A stretch of DNA of 64,000 nt, taken from positions 2,117,964 through 2,181,963 of the forward strand of contig JAHCIA010000001.1 in NCBI GenBank assembly GCA_026129465.1. Direction: 5' to 3'. Below the pieces are notes generated by a model, which saw only the letters and a list, made by a program, of their open reading frames with translations, did no database searches and was not told the origin of the DNA. The translations under genes were made by a program, and so were the position numbers. Positions within the stretch are counted from its first letter, which is position 1, and each line of letters starts with the position of its first letter. This document shows positions 62,324 through 64,000 of the stretch, one piece after another. The DNA comes from Flavobacteriales bacterium (GTDB lineage: Bacteria; Bacteroidota; Bacteroidia; Flavobacteriales_F; PHOS-HE28).

Positions 62324-63627
62324 ATGCGCTTTTATCCCCCCCCCCCCGCAAGATCCCTTTCCTGCTTATCGCCTGCGCGGCCGCAGGTCTTTTTGCTGAA
62401 AGCGCCTTCGCCCAACCGCTCAACATCACGCTCGTCCGCAGCAACTACAACGGCTATGGCGTCAGTTGCTTCGGGGGCACAAATGGTAGCATAGAGGCCA
62501 TCGTCACCGGGGGAACAGCACCCTACACCTATTTGTGGTCCAACCAGGACACCACAGCCGCCATCAGCGGCCTGGCAGCGGGTTACTACCGCGTAACGGT
62601 GTCGGATGCGGACAGCACATCGCGCTATGCGGAGATCACCCTCTCGCAGCCCATGGCCCTCATTGTGGGCTTGACGCCCTACACCTGGCCCAACGGCTAC
62701 AACGTCAGCTGCCACCAGTGCTACAAAGGCAGCATCCAGACCAGCGTGCAGTATGGCGTGCCACCCTACACCTACCTGTGGCAGGATGCCATCACCACGC
62801 AGCACCGCACGGCCATCGGTGCAGGCAACTACCAATTGGTGGTCACAGACCACAATGGCTGCCAGAACCAACCCGGGGCGCTGTTCCTTTCGGAACCCGC
62901 CGACAACAACTGGGACAAGGGTGGCAATGCGGGCACGGACCCGGAGGTGGATTACCTGGGCACGTCGGATCCCACGGACTTTGTGCTGAAGAGCAACGGA
63001 ACGGAGCTCGTCCGCCTGCTTGCAGGAGGGGGTATCAAGCTGGGCCTGCCGTCCGGGATCCTCGGTCTGGACGATGACGGCGAGCTGCGCGCTTTCCTCA
63101 CCAAGCCTTGGTGCTGGCCGGCCGGGGACACGACGGTGGCCCCTTGGTACACCTGCGGGAATGTCATCGACAACCCGAATGGCATCTACTTCATCGGCAC
63201 GGTGAACAATGCTCCACTGCCCTTGCGCACCAACAACCAGCAACGCATGGTCATCACCAGCGAGGGGCGCGTGGGGATCGGCACCAACCCACCGGCTGGC
63301 GCGGTGGATGGCTACCGGCTCTTTGTGGAGGATGGTATCGCCACGCGCGATGTGCTGGTGAAACTGGGTGAATGGCCGGACCATGTGTTCGGGGAGTACT
63401 ACCACTTGATGCCGATAAAGGATCTCAGGGCGTTCTTGAAGCGGCACCGGCATTTGCCGGGCATACCGTCGGCTGTCGAAGTGGAGGCCAAGGGAGGCGT
63501 GGAGGTTGGCGACTTGCAGCGCCGCATGCTGGAGGTCATCGAGCAGCAGGCGCTGTACATCCTGCAATTGGAAGAGAAGTACCAAGGATTGGAGCAGCGG
63601 ATCATCACCCTTGAAGCGTCCAAATGA
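62324..63627 (+). pseudogene. SprB-repeat surface protein, out of frame at a poly-C tract (candidate phase-variable gene)
   Basis: The ATG at 62324 reads MRFY, then runs into 12 consecutive C (62336-62347) and continues in a wrong frame. The frame entered at CGC AAG ATC (62347) encodes RKIPFLLIACAAAGLFAES, the rest of a signal peptide, then two SprB-like repeats (GGTAPYTYLWSNQDTTAAI; GVPPYTYLWQDAIT). The tail is common in Bacteroidota surface proteins (VFGEYYHLMPIKDLRAFLK, HRHLPGIPSAVEVEAKGG) and ends in a coiled coil. With 10 or 13 C the ATG would read through, giving about 434 aa. Either phase-OFF, broken, or a homopolymer error. Confidence 0.75.
62336..62347. repeat. Poly-C tract (12 nt)
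   Basis: Twelve consecutive C start four codons after the ATG at 62324. The next longest homopolymers I noticed in the window are about 7 nt. A good substrate for slipped-strand mispairing. Confidence 0.9.
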
Positions 63628-64000
63628 TGCGCTGGGCATCCATCACCTGTGCGGTCATGTTCGCCAAGCTGTCATTCACAGCCATGCTTCGCGCGCAAAC
63701 ACCCTACCCGGACCACTCCATCCAGGATGTGTCTTGGAGCAGCGGCACGCACCATTTCGCCGTGGTCACCCAGCACATCATAGCACCGGGCACCCCCACC
63801 TTGCCTGTCCTGATCACAGGTACGGCCGATGCCGAGTTCGTTTCCGGTTCCCAGGTCCGCTTGGCACCAGGTTTCCATGCGGGTGGCTTCAATACCGAAG
63901 GCCGTTTCAGGGCCTATATCGACGAAAGCCTTGGTCAGCCTGCGGACCTGATCATTATCGCCCCGGACCCGCAAGGGGCCTTGGTGGACAACATCGTGCA
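63624..64000 (+). CDS. Exported Bacteroidota surface-protein fragment (cut by window edge)
   Basis: Starts at the ATG at 63624, overlapping the preceding stop (ATGA), and stays open to the window end (~125 residues visible). N-terminal signal peptide (MMRWASITCAVMFAKLSFTA, cut near MLRAQ). Around residues 71-83 FVSGSQVRLAPGFHAGG is the 3-coathanger-stack-like motif seen in many T9SS-exported proteins of Bacteroidota. Function unknown. Its coupling to the upstream gene means that a frameshift there could also lower its expression. Confidence 0.75.
   Translation, partial: MMRWASITCAVMFAKLSFTAMLRAQTPYPDHSIQDVSWSSGTHHFAVVTQHIIAPGTPTLPVLITGTADAEFVSGSQVRLAPGFHAGGFNTEGRFRAYIDESLGQPADLIIIAPDPQGALVDNIV

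Overview
The window comes from a Bacteroidota chromosome with high GC (roughly 60-65% by eye), most like a GC-rich Flavobacteriales lineage. The evidence is consistent: a GldA gliding/T9SS-type ABC ATPase, type IX secretion C-terminal sorting domains on several secreted proteins, DUF4286, DUF4296, DUF5689 and DUF5694 proteins, SprB-like repeats, a TonB-dependent receptor, and Bacteroidota promoters (TAnnTTTG -7 element, sometimes with TTG about 19 nt upstream). There are no rRNA genes, tRNA genes, CRISPR arrays or insertion sequences that I can recognise. No stretch longer than about 300 nt lacks a gene.

Layout. 0-15.5 kb is mostly housekeeping: rsgA (cut by the window edge), gldA, a small beta-barrel, metK, rplU-rpmA, then a long plus-strand run serS, lipoprotein, TPR protein, DUF4286, rsmA, mgtE, a SerA-like dehydrogenase and a glycerophosphodiesterase. 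This meets the minus-strand pair GNAT-lysC and the divergent fbp. 15.5-34 kb holds a T9SS-exported beta-propeller-like protein, mfd (carrying an inserted repeat element), DUF5694, a twice-frameshifted TPR/membrane gene, a quinone-reductase-like enzyme, the minus-strand run trmB, alkyltransferase-like, STAS-like, mrp, nifU, a glycosyltransferase, a secreted nuclease, and a divergent histidine kinase / Na-phosphate transporter pair. 34-39 kb has tyrS, an SDR epimerase, and the run DPM-like glycosyltransferase, dihydroorotase, DUF4296 lipoprotein.

39.2-47.9 kb is a single giant surface protein (about 2,871 aa). It has about 28 Ig-like repeats of about 79 aa, two blocks of which are nearly identical at DNA level, and a T9SS type B C-terminus. 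Next to it, 48-57 kb is a secretome cluster: TonB receptor, DUF5689 lipoprotein, OB-fold T9SS protein, endonuclease/exonuclease/phosphatase and phospholipase-D-like protein. I infer capture of extracellular nucleic acid or other phosphodiesters. 57-62 kb returns to core genes (pdxJ operon, CBS protein, POTRA/Omp85 protein, nadK). The last 2 kb is accessory surface-protein territory.

The two strongest unusual signals are (1) a 12-base poly-C tract just after the start codon of a SprB-like surface protein at 62.3 kb, which puts the gene out of frame as sequenced and is a candidate contingency locus; and (2) a palindromic element built from 7-nt GGTTGTC-like units inserted in frame in mfd, with related heptad elements in intergenic regions. 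A third is a recurring TAnnTTYG promoter motif ending about 5 nt before start codons, which implies leaderless transcripts.
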